This document shows, in pieces, positions 63,745 through 64,000 of a DNA stretch of 64,000 bases. Both the position numbers and the translations under genes were made by a program. Under the pieces are notes generated by a model that was not told the DNA's origin, did not search any database, and saw only the letters and a program-made list of their open reading frames with translations. The DNA comes from Bacteroidetes bacterium CG2_30_33_31 (GTDB lineage Bacteria; Bacteroidota; Bacteroidia; Bacteroidales; UBA1556), in NCBI GenBank assembly GCA_001872625.1, contig MNXP01000076.1, positions 20,042 through 84,041 of the forward strand. Direction: 5' to 3'. The first letter of the stretch is position 1. Every line of letters begins with the position of its first letter.

Positions 63745-64000
63745 TCAAAATTTCATTTCTTTCAATCTCATTTTAGCTTTCGAATATTCTTCTATGAGTT
63801 CTTTAACTATTTGATTAGCAGTTTTTATTTCGCTAATCATGCTCGAAACTTGACCAATTTCCAGCTCACCATTAATTGTGTCGCCCTCGAACATTCCTTT
63901 CATCGCTCTACCTTTGCCAAGAAAATCTGCAATTTTTTCAATTTCTTCACCAGAGTTTTCCATAGTTTCAATGCTGTCGGAGAAAGGGCTTTTTAAAAGC
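63745..64000 (-). CDS. Nitronate monooxygenase / FabK-like flavoprotein, C-terminal fragment
   Basis: The frame continues past the right edge of the window. The visible ~84 residues read 'FKKPFSDSIETMENSGEEI', 'LGKGRAMKGMFEGDTINGELEIGQ' and 'VSSMISEIKTANQIVKELIEEY'. The 'GRAMKGMFEGDTxxGELEIGQxxxxI' block is the C-terminal signature of the 2-nitropropane dioxygenase family, which includes FabK-type enoyl-ACP reductases. It is upstream of the acyl-CoA dehydrogenase in the same direction (43-base gap), so both may be one operon. Confidence 0.8.
   Translation of the reverse strand, partial: LLKSPFSDSIETMENSGEEIEKIADFLGKGRAMKGMFEGDTINGELEIGQVSSMISEIKTANQIVKELIEEYSKAKMRLKEMKF

Overview
The window is AT-rich bacterial chromosome from a member of the Bacteroidota, probably an environmental, uncultured-type Bacteroidales relative. 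The evidence is a serine protease with a type IX secretion (T9SS) sorting tail, a PorV/PorQ-family protein, a SusC-like TonB receptor with a carboxypeptidase-regulatory plug extension, Bacteroidota-only families (DUF4294, DUF3098, DUF6660), a LytS-type propeller sensor kinase with a LytTR regulator, and -7 boxes of the Bacteroidota form TAnnTTTG. No transposase, prophage or CRISPR array is visible, and the only RNA gene recognised is a tRNA-Ala.

Layout. 1-2.2 kb: end of a surface/lipoprotein gene and an exopolysaccharide-initiating sugar transferase. 2.2-7.0 kb (minus): DUF4294 protein, the yceD-rpmF-fabH operon and a DsbD thiol reductase. 7.5-13.9 kb (plus): glnS-aspS with an 8-base overlap, a lipoprotein, a T9SS-exported subtilase, and ssb. 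14.2-17.5 kb: a respiratory triad (Tat-exported Fe-S lipoprotein, NrfD-like quinol-site membrane protein, membrane-anchored monoheme cytochrome c) with no catalytic subunit beside it. 17.5-18.1 kb: tRNA-Ala(GGC), preceded by two perfect 65-bp tandem repeats that look like altered copies of the tRNA 5' half, and a DUF1858 gene. 18.1-21 kb: three poorly characterised genes. 21-25.9 kb: the housekeeping run ftsX-DUF3098-uppP-truB and queA-ispD. 25.9-29.6 kb: a glycosyltransferase/flippase-like pair, ruvC, a HIT protein and greA. 29.8-38.5 kb: an outer-membrane operon (TonB receptor, 1339-aa secreted protein, PorV-like protein). 38.6-45.1 kb: a membrane protein, the LytTR/LytS-type two-component pair, two tiny basic lipoproteins and a secreted LRR protein.

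45.4-55.7 kb looks like accessory DNA. A YitT-family gene lies between imperfect ~210-235 bp direct repeats. It is followed by a heavy-metal efflux operon (DUF6660 Cys/His-rich protein, a CzcA-outer-membrane-factor fusion, a CDF-like transporter, a CzcB-type adaptor, a small periplasmic protein), a decayed-looking stretch, and a PD-(D/E)xK-like/DUF5655 protein. 55.7-64 kb (minus): tadA, beta-mannosidase, an ArnT-like glycosyltransferase, etfA, etfB, acyl-CoA dehydrogenase and the end of a nitronate monooxygenase/FabK-like gene; the last four suggest an acyl-CoA oxidation module.

The most unusual items are (i) the tandem tRNA-5'-half-like repeats carrying an 18-bp palindrome, a type of palindrome also seen in the repeats around the YitT gene; (ii) the stand-alone Fe-S/NrfD/cytochrome c triad, whose Fe-S subunit lacks one ligand in each of two paired clusters; and (iii) the TonB receptor/giant secreted protein/PorV operon. 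No wholly new system is proven by the sequence alone.
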